64,000 nt of DNA from Pseudomonadota bacterium (GCA_023423695.1 JAFAFA010000079.1:186001-250000), one strand, 5' to 3'. Shown: positions 43,130-52,132, counted from the first letter of the stretch. A program made the numbers and translations. Notes: a model not told the origin generated them from the letters alone.

Positions 43130-43936
43130 ATGCCCAGCCTGGAAATCATCAGCCGCCGTCCCGCCGGCACGCCGAAGGCGCCGCCGCTCCTGTTCGTTCA
43201 CGGTGCCTTCAGCGGCGCCTGGATCTGGGATGCCAAGTTCCTGACCTGGTTCGCTGCGCGCGGGTGGGAGGCGCATGCCGTCTCCCTGCGCGGCCATGGC
43301 AACAGCGAGGGGCGCGACCGGCTGCACGAGTTCGGCATCGCCGATTATGTGGACGATGTGTTGCAGGCCGCGGACAGGCTGTCGGCCCCGCCGGTGCTGA
43401 TCGGCCATTCCATGGGCGGCATGGTGGTGCAGCGCGCACTGTCCAAGCGCCGCTTTGCCGGCGGCGTGCTGATGGCGTCGGCCCCGCCCTACGGCCTGTG
43501 GTCCTCCACCATGGGGCTCGCCTGGAGGTCGCCCTATGTGTTCCAGCAGATGGCGATGCTGACCACCTTCGGCGAGAAGGCCATCGATCCGGACGCAATC
43601 CGCCGAGCGATGTTCTCCGACAAGATGCCGCGCGCCGAGGCCGCGAAGTACGAAGCCTATCTGCAGGAGGAATCGCGCCGGGTCCTGCTGGACATCGGCG
43701 GCTGGATCCCCTTCCCCGTGCTGCCGCCGCGCGACACGCCGGTGATGGTGATGGGTGCGGAGGAGGATCTGCTGTTCCCGCGCGCGGAGGTGATCGCCAC
43801 CGCCGTGGCGCTGGGCACCTCGCCGGTCTTCATGCCGGGAATGGGGCACGCGATGATGCTGGAACAGGACTGGCAGTCGGTCGCAGAGCGGGTCGAGGGA
43901 TGGGTTTCGGCAACGATGATGGCGGAGGCGGGTTGA
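43130..43936 (+). CDS. alpha/beta hydrolase
   Basis: 268-residue protein. HG motif LLFVHGAFSGAWIWDAKFL, nucleophile elbow VLIGHSMGGMVVQ (Ser in GHSMG), acid in MVMGAEEDLLFPR and catalytic His in PGMGHAMMLEQDW form a complete triad. Related to lysophospholipase/MenH-like enzymes; substrate unknown. The start is uncertain: ATG 43130 gives MPSLEIISRRPAG with no strong ribosome-binding site. Divergent from the cupin-cob operon with about 155 bases between them. Confidence 0.82.
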   Translation: MPSLEIISRRPAGTPKAPPLLFVHGAFSGAWIWDAKFLTWFAARGWEAHAVSLRGHGNSEGRDRLHEFGIADYVDDVLQAADRLSAPPVLIGHSMGGMVVQRALSKRRFAGGVLMASAPPYGLWSSTMGLAWRSPYVFQQMAMLTTFGEKAIDPDAIRRAMFSDKMPRAEAAKYEAYLQEESRRVLLDIGGWIPFPVLPPRDTPVMVMGAEEDLLFPRAEVIATAVALGTSPVFMPGMGHAMMLEQDWQSVAERVEGWVSATMMAEAG

Positions 43937-43978
43937 GGGGGCACATGCGCCCCCTCGGCCCCTTCACACCGTAACCCT

Positions 43979-44167
43979 TCACGCCGTCGTCGGGTTCGGC
44001 ATGCCCGGCATCGGCTCGTCGGCCGGCGGGGGAATTTCCGGCAGGATGTCGGGGTTGTCGGGCACCGGGTAGGGATCGGGCGTGGTCGGCCGGTCGGGCT
44101 GCGGCGGGTTCGGGTTGGACGGCGGCGGAATCTCGCCGGGAGTGGACGGCTTCTGCTGATCGCTCAT
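43979..44167 (-). CDS. small proline-rich protein (62 aa)
   Basis: 62 residues, about one third proline, starting MSDQQKPSTPGEIPPPSNPN. It is almost certainly disordered. No signal peptide, cysteine or membrane segment. The AAGGAG site before the ATG is excellent and argues that it is translated. Same strand as the entericidin-like gene but 59 bases downstream. Function unknown; short Pro-rich proteins of this sort recur in Azospirillum-like genomes (from memory). Confidence 0.6.
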   Translation of the reverse strand: MSDQQKPSTPGEIPPPSNPNPPQPDRPTTPDPYPVPDNPDILPEIPPPADEPMPGMPNPTTA

Positions 44168-44226
44168 TCGGAACTCCTTGGGGTGGCCGTAGCGGTTAGC
44201 CTGGGGGACGGCCCTGGGATAACGCC

Positions 44227-44412
44227 TCAATCGACCGTCCGTTCAATCGCCCGGCCGCCGGCCTGTACGTCCTGTCCGGCACCTTCCACCGTGTTGCAGC
44301 CGGTCAGCATGGCCGCCAGCGCCATCAGAAAGGTCAGGATCACCAGTTCACGCGCGGGGAACGGGATCGCGCGGGCGGTGGCGCGCTGCCGGCGGTTCTT
44401 GGCGTGGTGCAT
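44227..44412 (-). CDS. entericidin-like small lipoprotein
   Basis: 61 residues. A hydrophobic signal peptide (VILTFLMALAAMLTGC) ends in lipobox LTGC; the short mature part NTVEGAGQDVQAGGRAIERTVD matches the entericidin A/B (EcnAB) family, whose E. coli members form a stress-linked toxin/antidote lipoprotein pair. The n-region here is unusually long and basic (MHHAKNRRQRATARAIPFPARE). GGAGAG precedes the start. A perfect EcfG-type promoter lies at 44475-44499, giving about a 55-base leader. Confidence 0.85.
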   Translation of the reverse strand: MHHAKNRRQRATARAIPFPARELVILTFLMALAAMLTGCNTVEGAGQDVQAGGRAIERTVD

Positions 44413-44474
44413 GGCGTCTCTCCGGTGTGAAGGGGGGAATGGCTGTCCGGGCGTCGTTCGTCTCTGTTTGTGAC

Positions 44475-44499
44475 AACGGGGCGGCGGCGGCTTGGTTCC
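44475..44499 (-). promoter_or_regulatory. perfect EcfG-type promoter for the entericidin-like gene
   Basis: On the minus strand GGAAC (44499-44495), exactly 16 bases, then CGTT (44478-44475). This equals the alphaproteobacterial general-stress consensus GGAAC-N16/17-CGTT without mismatch and sits about 63 bases before the start codon. Confidence 0.78.
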
Positions 44500-44682
44500 G
44501 CGGGTGCCCCTCCGGCCATGCAGGGAATGCAACGGTCCTTTCGAGGCGCCTGAAATCCTTGACGCGGTACGCCCACCGGGCAAGATGACCGGCTTTTGCG
44601 CAGCCTGCCCGCTTTCCGGCCAGCCTTTACGGTCCGGCGGCGCGGCCAAGGCCGCATTCCCAATGCCGATACAGGTCCCCTC

Positions 44683-46041
44683 ATGAGCACCGCCATCCTG
44701 CCCACGCCCGAGCCGTTGCGCGCGCGCCTCGCCGCCCACATCGGCGAGCTGCTGCGGCTGGCGGCGCCGGTCATCGTCTCCCGTGCCGGGCTGATGGTGA
44801 TGATGGCGGTCGACACGGCCATCGTCGGCCGCTACTCGGCACAGGAACTGGCCTATTACGGGCTGGCCCATCTGCCGGGCAACATCATGGTCGGCACCGG
44901 CGTCGGCCTGCTGATGGGCACGGTGATGATCACCGCCCATGCCTTCGGCGCCGGCAGCGATGAGGAGTGCGGGCGGGCATGGCGCCGCTCGGTCCCCTAT
45001 GCACTGCTTCTGGGCGTGCTGTTCGCGCTGGTGTCCCTGCTGGGCGATCCGCTCTTCCAGGCGGGCGGCCAGACACCCGACATGGCGGCGGGCGGCGCTC
45101 ATGTCCTGGCCGTGCTAGGCCTCGGGGCGCCCGGCATGATGCTGTACATCACCACCGGCTTCTTCCTGGAGGGCATCAAGCGGGCGCTGCCGGGCATGGT
45201 CGCCATGGTGATCGGCAACATCGTCAACGCGGCGCTCGCCTGGGCGCTCGTCTGGGGCCATCTCGGGCTGGAACCGCTGGGCGCAGTCGGCTCCGCCTGG
45301 GCGACCACCATCGTGCGCTGGGGCATGGGGCTGAGTCTCGTCGCCTATGTCTGGTGGATGCGCGACCATGTCCGCTGGCAGGTCCGCCTGCCGGTGTCCG
45401 ACTGGTGGAGCGGCGCGGCGCGCCAGCGCCATCTCGGCTATGCCGCCGGGCTCAGCATCGGGGTGGAGAGCGGCGCCTTCGCCGCCCTCGGCCTGTTCGC
45501 CGGCATGATCTCCCCGCTGGCGCTGGCCGCCTATACGGTGGGTCTGAACCTGACCGCCCTGCCCTTCATGGCGGCGGTCGGGTTGGCCTCGGCGACGGCG
45601 GTGCGGGTGGGCGTGGCCTATGGCCGCGGCGACCGCAGGGACATGGTGCTGGCGGGCTGGACCGGCCTCGGAGTCACCAGCGCCATCCTGGCCTGCGTCG
45701 GCATCCTCTACCGCAGCCTGCCCGACGCGCTGGGCGGCATCTACACCAACGACCCGGAACTGCTGGAGGCAGTGGTGCCGCTGATCGCCTTCACCGCCTG
45801 GGTCCTGATCGCCGACGGCGGCCAGACTGTGATGGCGAACGCGTTGCGCGGCCGTCACGACGCCTGGGTTCCGACCGCGCTGCATTTCTTTTCCTATGCG
45901 GTGGTGATGATACCGGTGTCGGCATTCCTCACTTTCGGCCTCGGCCACGGCGTCCATGGGCTTTTCGAGGGAATCCTGATCGCCAGCCTGGTATCGGTGA
46001 CCATCCTGTCCCTGCGATTCGCCCGTCTGAGCCGGCGCTGA
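44683..46041 (+). CDS. MATE family efflux transporter
   Basis: 452-residue inner-membrane protein with twelve predicted helices in two repeats, the second beginning near YAAGLSIGVESGAFAALG. The N-terminal RLAAPVIVSRAGLMVMMAVDTAIVGRYS is typical of NorM/DinF-type MATE exporters, which expel cationic compounds in exchange for Na+ or H+. Substrate unpredictable. The ATG at 44683 is used; the frame continues 29 codons upstream without homology. No regulator gene is adjacent. Confidence 0.9.
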   Translation: MSTAILPTPEPLRARLAAHIGELLRLAAPVIVSRAGLMVMMAVDTAIVGRYSAQELAYYGLAHLPGNIMVGTGVGLLMGTVMITAHAFGAGSDEECGRAWRRSVPYALLLGVLFALVSLLGDPLFQAGGQTPDMAAGGAHVLAVLGLGAPGMMLYITTGFFLEGIKRALPGMVAMVIGNIVNAALAWALVWGHLGLEPLGAVGSAWATTIVRWGMGLSLVAYVWWMRDHVRWQVRLPVSDWWSGAARQRHLGYAAGLSIGVESGAFAALGLFAGMISPLALAAYTVGLNLTALPFMAAVGLASATAVRVGVAYGRGDRRDMVLAGWTGLGVTSAILACVGILYRSLPDALGGIYTNDPELLEAVVPLIAFTAWVLIADGGQTVMANALRGRHDAWVPTALHFFSYAVVMIPVSAFLTFGLGHGVHGLFEGILIASLVSVTILSLRFARLSRR

Positions 46042-46169
46042 GCCGGCTTTCCGGCCCCGAATCATTGTGTGCAATTGCGAGAGTTGCTATATTTCCTGGG
46101 CAAAACCTTCGGCCCGCAAGGCCAGTGACTGCCGCGGATTCCTAAAGCGGCGGCGCATTCGAAGAATGA

Positions 46170-48965
46170 GTGTCCTGCTTGAGCAATACGCCCCTTCCTC
46201 CCGCCTCCGACATCGCGCCGATCAACATCGAAGACGAGATGCGGAAATCGTATCTCGACTACGCGATGAGCGTGATCGTGAGCCGTGCCCTGCCCGACGT
46301 CCGCGACGGGCTGAAGCCGGTGCACCGGCGCATCCTCTATGCGATGAAGGAGGGCGGGTACGACTCGACCAAGCCCTATAAGAAGTCGGCGCGCATCGTC
46401 GGCGACGTGATGGGTAAATACCACCCGCACGGCGACAGCGCGATCTACGACGCCATGGTCCGCATGGCGCAGGACTTCTCCATGCGCCTGCCGCTGATCG
46501 ACGGCCAGGGCAATTTCGGTTCGATGGACGGCGACCCGCCGGCGGCCATGCGCTACACCGAGGCGCGTCTGGCCAAGGCGGCGGAAGCGCTGCTGGACGA
46601 CATCGACAAGGACACGATCGACTTCCAGGCCAGCTACGACGATTCGGGCCGCGAGCCCACCGTCGTCCCGGCGCGCTTCCCGAACCTGCTGGTGAACGGC
46701 GCCGGCGGCATCGCCGTCGGCATGGCGACCAACATCCCGACCCACAATCTGGGCGAGGTGATCGACGCCTGCTGCGCCTACATCGACAACCCCGACATCA
46801 CGCTCGAAGAGCTGATGGAGCATGTGCCCGGACCCGATTTCCCGACGGGCGGCCTGATCCTCGGCCGGTCGGGCAGCCGGGCGGCTCTGCAGACCGGGCG
46901 CGGCTCGATCATCCTGCGCGCCAAGACGCATTTCGAGGAGGTGCGCAAGGACCGCACCGCCATCGTCGCGACCGAGATCCCGTATCAGGTCAACAAGGCC
47001 AAGCTGATGGAACGCATCGGCGAGGTCGTGAACGACAAGATCATCGAGGGCATCTCCGACCTGCGCGACGAATCGGACCGCGACGGCGTGCGCGTGGTGA
47101 TCGAGCTGAAGCGCGACGCGGTCCCCGACGTGGTGCTGGCCCAGCTGTTCCGCCACACCCAGCTCCAGACCTCCTTCGGCGTCAACATGCTGGCGCTGAA
47201 CGGCGGCCGTCCGGAGTTGATGCATCTCCAGCAGATCATCGCCGCCTTCATCCGCTTCCGCGAGCAGGTCATCACCCGCCGGACAGAGTTCCTGCTGGGC
47301 AAGGCGCGCGAGCGGGCGCACACCTTGGTCGGTCTGGCGGTCGCCGTCGCCAACCTGGATGCGATGATCGAGCTGATCCGCAGCGCTCCCGATCCCGTCT
47401 GGGCGCGCGAGGAGATCATGAACCGCGAATGGCCGGTCCATGACGTCGGCCCGCTGATCGAACTGATCGACGAGCCGGGCCGCGGCGTCAGCCCGCAGAA
47501 CACCTACCGGCTGTCGGAGGTTCAGGCCCGCGCCATCCTCGATCTGCGTCTGCACCGCCTGACCGGGCTGGAGCGCGACAAGATCGGCGCCGAACTGACC
47601 GACGTCACCGACCAGATCGCCGATTTCCTCGCCACGCTGGCCAACCGGCCGAAGCTGATGGGCATCCTGCGCGACGAGCTGGTGGAGATGAAGGAGCGGT
47701 TCGGCAATCCGCGCCGCACCGAGATCCAGGACCTGGAGTTCGAGGCCGACATCGAGGACCTGATCCAGCGCGAGGACATGGTCGTCACCGTCAGCCAGTC
47801 CGGCTACGTGAAGCGGGTACCGCTGTCGACCTACCGGGCGCAGAAGCGCGGCGGCAAGGGACGCGCCGGCATGTCGATGAAGGCGGAGGACGCGGTCAGC
47901 GACCTGTTCGTCGCCAACACCCACACGCCGCTGCTGCTCTTCTCGAACCGCGGCATGGTCTACAAGCTGAAGGTCTACCGGCTGCCGCTGGGCAACCCGC
48001 AGGCGCGCGGCAAGGCCTTCGTCAATCTGCTGCCGCTGATCGACGGGGAGACCATCACCACCGTCCTGCCGCTGCCGGAGGACGAGGCGGCCTGGGCCGA
48101 TCTGCACGTCGTCTTCGCCACGTCGAAGGGCAACGTGCGCCGCAACCGCATGTCGGACTTCGCCAACATCCGCTCCAACGGTCTGATCGCCATGAAGCTG
48201 GAGGAGGAAGGCGAGCGGCTGATCGGCGTCCACACCTGCACCGAGGCCCTGCACGACGTCCTGCTGGCGACGCGCGGCGGCAAGTGCATCCGCTTCCCGG
48301 TCGACGACGTGCGCGTCTTCGCCGGCCGCACCTCCACCGGCGTCCGCGGCATCAGGCTGGCAGACGGCGACGAGGTGGTGTCGCTGTCGATCCTGACCCA
48401 TGTCGACGCCACGCCCGAGGAACGCGCCGCCTTCTTCAAGATGAAGCGCGACGAAGGGCTGGAGATGGAGGGCGAGGCCGCGCCGGAAGCTGACGACGTG
48501 CCGGCGGACAGCGTCACCCTGTCGCAGGAGCGGTATGAAGAACTGAAACAGAAGGAACAGTATATTCTGACCGTCTCCGACCGCGGGTACGGCAAGCGCA
48601 GCTCGTCCTACGAGTATCGCATCGCCGGTCGCGGGGGCCAGGGCATCTGGAACATGGAGATGGGCGAGCGCAACGGGTCCATCGTCGCCGCCTTCCCGGT
48701 CGAATCGAACCATCAGGTGATGATGGTGACCAACGGCGGCCAGGTGATCCGCATGCCCCTGCACGACGTGCGGGTGGCCGGCCGGAAGACGCTGGGCGTC
48801 ACGCTGTTCCGCGTGGGGGCGGAAGAGCGTGTGGTCTCCGTCGCCACCATCGCCGAGGAAGAAGGCGAGAACGGCGTGGATACGGGCGTTGAGACTGGCG
48901 ATGACGCCAACGGTTCGGTCGAGCCCACCGGTGATGCCGGCAGCTCCGCCGCGCCGAACGAGTAA
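46170..48965 (+). CDS. gyrA: DNA gyrase subunit A
   Basis: 931-residue topoisomerase subunit that cuts and rejoins DNA during negative supercoiling. The catalytic tyrosine is Y129 in AAMRYTEARL. The quinolone-resistance region HPHGDSAIYDAMVRMAQ has Ser90 and Asp94 at the E. coli 83 and 87 positions, the susceptible type. The C-terminal beta-pinwheel contains the GyrA box QKRGGKGR. An acidic tail ends the protein. The start is uncertain: GTG 46170 (MSCLSNTPLPP) or TTG 46179; both precede the conserved DEMRKSYLDYAMSVI. Followed by coaD after 25 bases. Confidence 0.96.
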   Translation: MSCLSNTPLPPASDIAPINIEDEMRKSYLDYAMSVIVSRALPDVRDGLKPVHRRILYAMKEGGYDSTKPYKKSARIVGDVMGKYHPHGDSAIYDAMVRMAQDFSMRLPLIDGQGNFGSMDGDPPAAMRYTEARLAKAAEALLDDIDKDTIDFQASYDDSGREPTVVPARFPNLLVNGAGGIAVGMATNIPTHNLGEVIDACCAYIDNPDITLEELMEHVPGPDFPTGGLILGRSGSRAALQTGRGSIILRAKTHFEEVRKDRTAIVATEIPYQVNKAKLMERIGEVVNDKIIEGISDLRDESDRDGVRVVIELKRDAVPDVVLAQLFRHTQLQTSFGVNMLALNGGRPELMHLQQIIAAFIRFREQVITRRTEFLLGKARERAHTLVGLAVAVANLDAMIELIRSAPDPVWAREEIMNREWPVHDVGPLIELIDEPGRGVSPQNTYRLSEVQARAILDLRLHRLTGLERDKIGAELTDVTDQIADFLATLANRPKLMGILRDELVEMKERFGNPRRTEIQDLEFEADIEDLIQREDMVVTVSQSGYVKRVPLSTYRAQKRGGKGRAGMSMKAEDAVSDLFVANTHTPLLLFSNRGMVYKLKVYRLPLGNPQARGKAFVNLLPLIDGETITTVLPLPEDEAAWADLHVVFATSKGNVRRNRMSDFANIRSNGLIAMKLEEEGERLIGVHTCTEALHDVLLATRGGKCIRFPVDDVRVFAGRTSTGVRGIRLADGDEVVSLSILTHVDATPEERAAFFKMKRDEGLEMEGEAAPEADDVPADSVTLSQERYEELKQKEQYILTVSDRGYGKRSSSYEYRIAGRGGQGIWNMEMGERNGSIVAAFPVESNHQVMMVTNGGQVIRMPLHDVRVAGRKTLGVTLFRVGAEERVVSVATIAEEEGENGVDTGVETGDDANGSVEPTGDAGSSAAPNE

Positions 48966-48990
48966 CGGAAGGGCGTAAGGGGAAACTTCC

Positions 48991-49554
48991 ATGGCGACCA
49001 GCCAGACCGAGACCAGCATGGGGCGTCGAATCGGTGTCTATCCCGGCACCTTCGATCCGATCACCAACGGTCACATGGACATCATCCAGCGCGCCGCCCG
49101 TCAGGTCGACCACCTGATCATCGGCGTCGCCCGGAATGCCGGCAAGGGGCCGCTCTACTCCACGGACGAGCGGGTCGCCATGGTTCGCGAGGACGTGGCC
49201 GCGCTGAACGCCGCAGGGGCCAGCATCGAGGTGCGGGCGTTCGACAATCTGCTGATGCATTTTGCCATCGAGATGAACGCCAGGGTCATCATCCGTGGCC
49301 TGCGCGCCGTCTCGGACTTCGAATACGAATTCCAGATGGCGGGCATGAACGCGCGGCTGAACCCGAAGGTCGAGACGATCTTCCTGATGTCGTCGGAAAA
49401 GCACCAGTTCATCTCCTCCCGCTTCGTGAAGGAGATCGGGCGCCTGGGTGGCGACATCCGCCACTTCGTCTCCGCCCGCGTGGCAGAGCGTCTGGCCGAA
49501 CGCTTCGCGCTGGAGGCCGGCAACGGCAACACTCCGACGACCAGTCAGACCTGA
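48991..49554 (+). CDS. coaD: phosphopantetheine adenylyltransferase
   Basis: 187-residue nucleotidyltransferase making dephospho-CoA from 4'-phosphopantetheine. Motif GTFDPITNGHMD (residues 19-30) carries the catalytic TxGH-type His, RGLRAVSDFEYEFQM is family-specific and SSEKHQFISSRFVKEI is the ISSxxxR motif. The N-terminal nine residues before MGRRIGVYPG are extra, so ATG 49018 is another possible start. The gyrA-coaD pairing is common in alphaproteobacteria. A strong inverted repeat follows at 49563. Confidence 0.95.
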   Translation: MATSQTETSMGRRIGVYPGTFDPITNGHMDIIQRAARQVDHLIIGVARNAGKGPLYSTDERVAMVREDVAALNAAGASIEVRAFDNLLMHFAIEMNARVIIRGLRAVSDFEYEFQMAGMNARLNPKVETIFLMSSEKHQFISSRFVKEIGRLGGDIRHFVSARVAERLAERFALEAGNGNTPTTSQT

Positions 49555-49562
49555 TCCTGAAG

Positions 49563-49621
49563 CCATGGGCTTGATGGGCGGGCTTGGCGGCAAAATCCTG
49601 CATTCGCCATCAAGCCCATGG
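49563..49621. repeat. 15-bp inverted repeat between coaD and tRNA-Lys
   Basis: CCATGGGCTTGATGG (49563-49577) and CCATCAAGCCCATGG (49607-49621) are perfect inverse complements around 29 bases. No T-run, so it is not a classical terminator. It lies 9 bases after the coaD stop and 75 before the tRNA. Confidence 0.7.
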
Positions 49622-49695
49622 TTGACCTTTCAGGCGCGTCTTTCTATGGTGCGCCCACTTCCGGCGGGGGCCAGTTTCCCACCGCCGCGTTGGAT

Positions 49696-49771
49696 GATCC
49701 GGTAGCTCAGTCGGTAGAGCACGTGACTTTTAATCATGTGGCCGTGGGTTCGAATCCCACCCGGATCACCA
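49696..49771 (+). tRNA. tRNA-Lys (TTT)
   Basis: Complete cloverleaf: acceptor GATCCGG/CCGGATC, D-arm AGCTCAGTCGGTAGAGC, anticodon loop CTTTTAA with anticodon TTT, T-arm GTGGGTTCGAATCCCAC, and encoded CCA at 49769-49771. Confidence 0.97.
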
Positions 49772-49915
49772 CCCTTTTCAAAACCTTACCAAGCAAAATC
49801 CACTGCGGCATATAGATCGCTGCAGACGACAGATCGGCGTCGGTAAGGGGCAGCCCCTATTTAATCTTCCATCAATCCTATTAAGAGTCCGAACCAGTGA
49901 AAACTGGGGGTGACT

Positions 49916-51607
49916 ATGGATTGGTTGAGGAACGCATCTGTTCGTACGAAGGTGATTGCGGCTTTTTCCGTGCTCGTAATAGGAACTGCACTGCTGGGGC
50001 TGTTCGCGATTAATCGTTTGTCGTCGGTCAATGACGAAGCGGCGGAGATCCGCGACAACTGGCTTCCTTCGGTCACCGCCGTTTCCGACCTGTATGCGAC
50101 CTTCTACTTCTACCGCTCCGTCGAAGGTGCCTTGATCGCAGTTCAGGACGAGGGCCGGATCCGCGCAGAGGAGGAAAGCCTCGACCAATCCATGCGTTCC
50201 CTCGAGGAGAAGCGCGCGCTCTACGAATCGCTGCTGACCGCAGGTTGGGAGACGGAGACTTACCGGAAACTCGTCGACTCGCTCAACCGGTACATGGCGA
50301 TCAGCCGGGATAGGATTCGTCCGCTCGCCCGCAAGAACGAGACCTCGGCACTCGCCGAACTGTTCGTCGGTGAGTCGCGTCAGGAATTCCGCAACGCGAA
50401 GGCGCTGCTGGAAGAGCTGGTGCAGTTTAATCGGTCCGAGGGTGTCAAAGCCGCCAACCGCGGAGCCGAGATCTACGTTTCATCCCGCAATTGGATTACC
50501 GGCTCCATCCTGGTGGCGATGATGGTGGGCGTCGGCGCGGCTCTGCTGATCCTCGGGGCCGTGGTCCGGCCCATGCACGGTCTGACCGGTATCATGGCGC
50601 GGCTGGCCAACCGGGAACTGACGGTTGCGGTGGACGGCACGGAGCGCAAGGACGAGTTGGGCGCCATGGCGCGTGCCGTTCAGGTGTTCAAGGACGGGCT
50701 GATCGAGGCCGACCGCCTCGCCGCCGCCGAGGCCGCCGAGCAGCAGGCAAAGGCACGCCGGGCGCAAGCCATCGATCGGCTGCTCGGCGGATTCGAGAGT
50801 TCGTCCAGCACGGCCCTGCGCACCGTCGCCGCCGCGGCGTCGGAACTGGATGCCACCGCCCACAGCATGTCGGCGATGGCCCAGCAGACCAGCACCCAGG
50901 CGACCATCGTCGCGTCGGCCGCCGAACAGACCAGCGCCAACGTGCAGACCGTCGCCACCGCGACCGAAGAGATGGCCAGTTCCATCCGTGAGATCGGGTC
51001 TCAGATCTCCCGCTCCGCCGATGTCGCGGGCAAGGCGGTGAACGAGGCGACCCAGACCAGCGAAGCGGTCCGCAGCCTTGCCGATGCCGCGCAGAAGATC
51101 GGCGAAGTGGTCGGCCTGATCACCGACATCGCCAGTCAAACCAACCTCCTGGCCCTGAACGCCACCATCGAGGCGGCGCGTGCCGGTGAGGCCGGCAAGG
51201 GATTCGCCGTCGTCGCCAGCGAGGTGAAGAGCCTGGCCGGACAGACCGCCAGGGCGACGGAGGAGATCGCCAGCCAGATCGGTTCCATTCAGCAGACGAC
51301 GCAAGGCGTGGTGACGGCAATCACCGGCATCGGCGGCACCATCGGCAGCATCAACGACATCACCACCGCCATCGCTGCTGCGATTGAAGAGCAGAGTGCC
51401 GCGACCAACGAGATCTCCCGAAATGTCCAGCAGGCCGCCGCCGGCACGCAGGAGGTCACGGGCAGCATCTTCCAGGTCACCCAGGCCGCAGGCGAAGCCG
51501 GCAACGCCGCCGGGCAGGTTCTGACCGCCGCCGGTGAACTGTCCCGTCAAGCCGAACTGATGCGCAAGGATGTCGAAACCTTCCTGAGCGACATCAAGGC
51601 GGCCTGA
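49916..51607 (+). CDS. methyl-accepting chemotaxis protein with 4HB-type sensor
   Basis: 563-residue transmembrane chemoreceptor. TM1 is VIAAFSVLVIGTALLGLFAI (about 13-32), the periplasmic helical-bundle sensor spans about 35-190 (4HB_MCP-like), and TM2 is GSILVAMMVGVGAALLILGA. A HAMP domain follows with RPMHGLTGIMARLANRELT, then the signalling hairpin with tip DIASQTNLLALNATIEAARAGE, nearly identical to the globin-coupled receptor elsewhere in this window. Ligand unknown. ATG 49916 preferred over GTG 49910. A shared terminator separates it from the tRNA-Arg gene. Confidence 0.93.
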   Translation: MDWLRNASVRTKVIAAFSVLVIGTALLGLFAINRLSSVNDEAAEIRDNWLPSVTAVSDLYATFYFYRSVEGALIAVQDEGRIRAEEESLDQSMRSLEEKRALYESLLTAGWETETYRKLVDSLNRYMAISRDRIRPLARKNETSALAELFVGESRQEFRNAKALLEELVQFNRSEGVKAANRGAEIYVSSRNWITGSILVAMMVGVGAALLILGAVVRPMHGLTGIMARLANRELTVAVDGTERKDELGAMARAVQVFKDGLIEADRLAAAEAAEQQAKARRAQAIDRLLGGFESSSSTALRTVAAAASELDATAHSMSAMAQQTSTQATIVASAAEQTSANVQTVATATEEMASSIREIGSQISRSADVAGKAVNEATQTSEAVRSLADAAQKIGEVVGLITDIASQTNLLALNATIEAARAGEAGKGFAVVASEVKSLAGQTARATEEIASQIGSIQQTTQGVVTAITGIGGTIGSINDITTAIAAAIEEQSAATNEISRNVQQAAAGTQEVTGSIFQVTQAAGEAGNAAGQVLTAAGELSRQAELMRKDVETFLSDIKAA

Positions 51608-51656
51608 CCGGTCGGGGGCGGACGGCGCCCCCACCCCTCGCAAGACGCCCGCAAAG

Positions 51657-51684
51657 AAAAAGCCCCGCCGAAGCGGGGCTTTTT
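51657..51684. terminator. bidirectional Rho-independent terminator
   Basis: AAAAAGCCCCGC (51657-51668) and GCGGGGCTTTTT (51673-51684) with loop CGAA. The A- and T-runs on both sides let it serve the chemoreceptor on the plus strand and tRNA-Arg on the minus strand. Confidence 0.92.
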
Positions 51685-51707
51685 CTCTGAAACGTCACAC
51701 ACCGAGA

Positions 51708-51784
51708 TGGCGACCCCAGCTGGATTCGAACCAGCGACCTGCCGCTTAGAAGGCGGCTGCTCTATCCAACTGAGCTATGGGGCC
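51708..51784 (-). tRNA. tRNA-Arg (TCT)
   Basis: Complete cloverleaf on the minus strand: acceptor GGCCCCA/TGGGGTC, D-arm AGCTCAGTTGGATAGAGC, anticodon loop CTTCTAA with anticodon TCT, T-arm GCTGGTTCGAATCCAGC and encoded CCA. Confidence 0.97.
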
Positions 51785-51835
51785 TTATCCCGGATCCCGG
51801 CCTCGGCGGACCAGCCGCGGTGGACGGGGCCGCGG

Positions 51836-52132
51836 TCAGAAGCGCGGACGGTCGGTGCGGAAATTGTCGGCGTAGTTGCGCGGACGTACGCGGCGGACCG
51901 GGGCTTCCTGCACGGTGTAATTCCAGCCCTCGCGCTCCGCGAACGCAATGGCCTCTTCCTTCGTCTCGAAGGACAGGCGCACCTGGTTCAGCGTGTCGCC
52001 GGAGCTGGTCCAGCCCATCAAGGGCTCCGGACGGCGCGGAGTCTCGATCTCGTAATCCAGCATCCAACGGTGAGTCTTGGCCCGGCCGGACTGCATGGCC
52101 GTCTTGCTCGGCTGATAGATCCGGACGTTCAT
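51836..52132 (-). CDS. ETC complex I subunit, NDUFS4-like
   Basis: 98-residue soluble protein homologous to the mitochondrial 18-kDa subunit NDUFS4. Features are MNVRIYQPSKTAMQSGRAKTH, WMLDYEIETPRRPEPLMGWTSSGDTLNQV and SFETKEEAIAFAEREGWNY, which match the ETC_C1_NDUFA4/NDUFS4 family consensus. It is a supernumerary subunit of respiratory complex I found in alphaproteobacteria (for example Paracoccus) and mitochondria, sitting on the matrix/cytoplasmic arm. It is encoded away from any nuo operon, between tRNA-Arg and tRNA-Pro on the same strand. Confidence 0.9.
   Translation of the reverse strand: MNVRIYQPSKTAMQSGRAKTHRWMLDYEIETPRRPEPLMGWTSSGDTLNQVRLSFETKEEAIAFAEREGWNYTVQEAPVRRVRPRNYADNFRTDRPRF

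Noticed and set aside
46062..49019. A 985-codon minus-strand open frame opposite gyrA, and similar long antisense frames opposite uvrB (25625-28372), the antiporter (4131-5690) and the glucan synthase (30348-32645)
   Set aside because: These are His/Arg/Gln-rich shadow frames produced by high GC third positions of the real genes; none shows a domain, a ribosome-binding site or natural composition.
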